64,000 nucleotides of DNA from positions 61,288,875 to 61,352,874 of the forward strand of contig NC_087066.1 in NCBI RefSeq assembly GCF_963678635.1. The letters run 5' to 3'. Of this stretch, positions 63,967-64,000 are shown piece by piece. Origin of the DNA: Symsagittifera roscoffensis (taxonomy: Eukaryota; Xenacoelomorpha; Acoela; Convolutidae). The notes under the pieces were generated by a model. The model did not search any database. It worked only from the letters and a program-made list of their open reading frames with translations, and was not told the DNA's origin. A program made the translations under genes and the position numbers. How positions within the stretch are numbered: position 1 is the first letter of the stretch; each line of letters opens with the position of its first letter.

Positions 63967-64000
63967 TTGGACAAATCTGGACATCCGATTCCGGGACACC

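Larger units (their letters stand above)
51931..64000 (+). mobile_element. Head-to-tail series of Ty3/gypsy-type fragments
   Basis: Four partial elements in the same orientation. Each begins with a short pol fragment (DYEETENLKRYN...KDCPN.ADKD), continues through a CCAAT minisatellite, a leader (with the stem-loop module in the first three), and a variable amount of gag/protease: 51931-57142, 57143-58240, 58241-60550, 60551-64000. The last one continues into RT and RNase H and is cut by the window end. All are frameshifted and internally deleted. Unequal recombination or nested insertion at shared leader sequences would give this pattern. Confidence 0.7.

Overview
This window looks like repeat-rich, AT-rich nuclear DNA of an invertebrate metazoan. 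It is not bacterial. It has spliced gene fragments with GT/AG borders, a CR1-type non-LTR retrotransposon, Ty3/gypsy-type LTR retroelements, and a large element coding for a protein-primed family B DNA polymerase (pPolB) of a type I associate with cnidarians and other invertebrates. I cannot name the species. Almost everything recognisable is mobile DNA, most of it broken.

Layout. 1-13,300: sparse sequence with exons of one or more unrecognised host genes on the minus strand (13,290-12,784; about 5,828-5,379; 5,019-4,805; 4,598-4,003). They are interrupted by a CR1 retrotransposon (about 7,180-11,569) whose ORF2 carries a 2A ribosome-skipping motif. 13,350-17,580: non-coding repeats, some with relatives at 47.6-48.5 kb and 50.3-51.4 kb. 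17,736-40,031: a 22.3-kb element bounded by inverted repeats of about 860 bp that are almost identical. It encodes a broken pPolB (minus strand), amplified with its promoter as three tandem units, plus small accessory genes, mostly on the plus strand. The intergenic regions are crowded with CRE (TGACGTCA), CCAAT and CArG motifs. I could find no integrase, capsid, protease or packaging ATPase.

39.6-44.2 kb: a gypsy-type element (leader, coiled-coil gag, capsid with two CCHC knuckles, damaged protease). 44.2-46.6 kb: a non-coding terminal-inverted-repeat element and a local duplication. 46.65-47.49 kb: a possible small secreted cysteine-rich protein gene. 48.9-49.6 kb: two minus-strand unrecognised ORFs. 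51.9 kb to the end: a head-to-tail series of gypsy-type fragments. Each has a leader with a conserved stem-loop module and a 24-25-bp minisatellite made of CCAAT plus CCGGAAG motifs. The series ends in a damaged reverse transcriptase and RNase H.

The pPolB element appears to be a linear-DNA, protein-primed replicon with virus-like promoters, now inactive: its polymerase has at least five independent lesions. The gypsy leader carries a stem-loop pair with a consensus splice donor in the stem, and the same module is present inside the terminal repeats of the pPolB element, so the two kinds of element are physically entangled.
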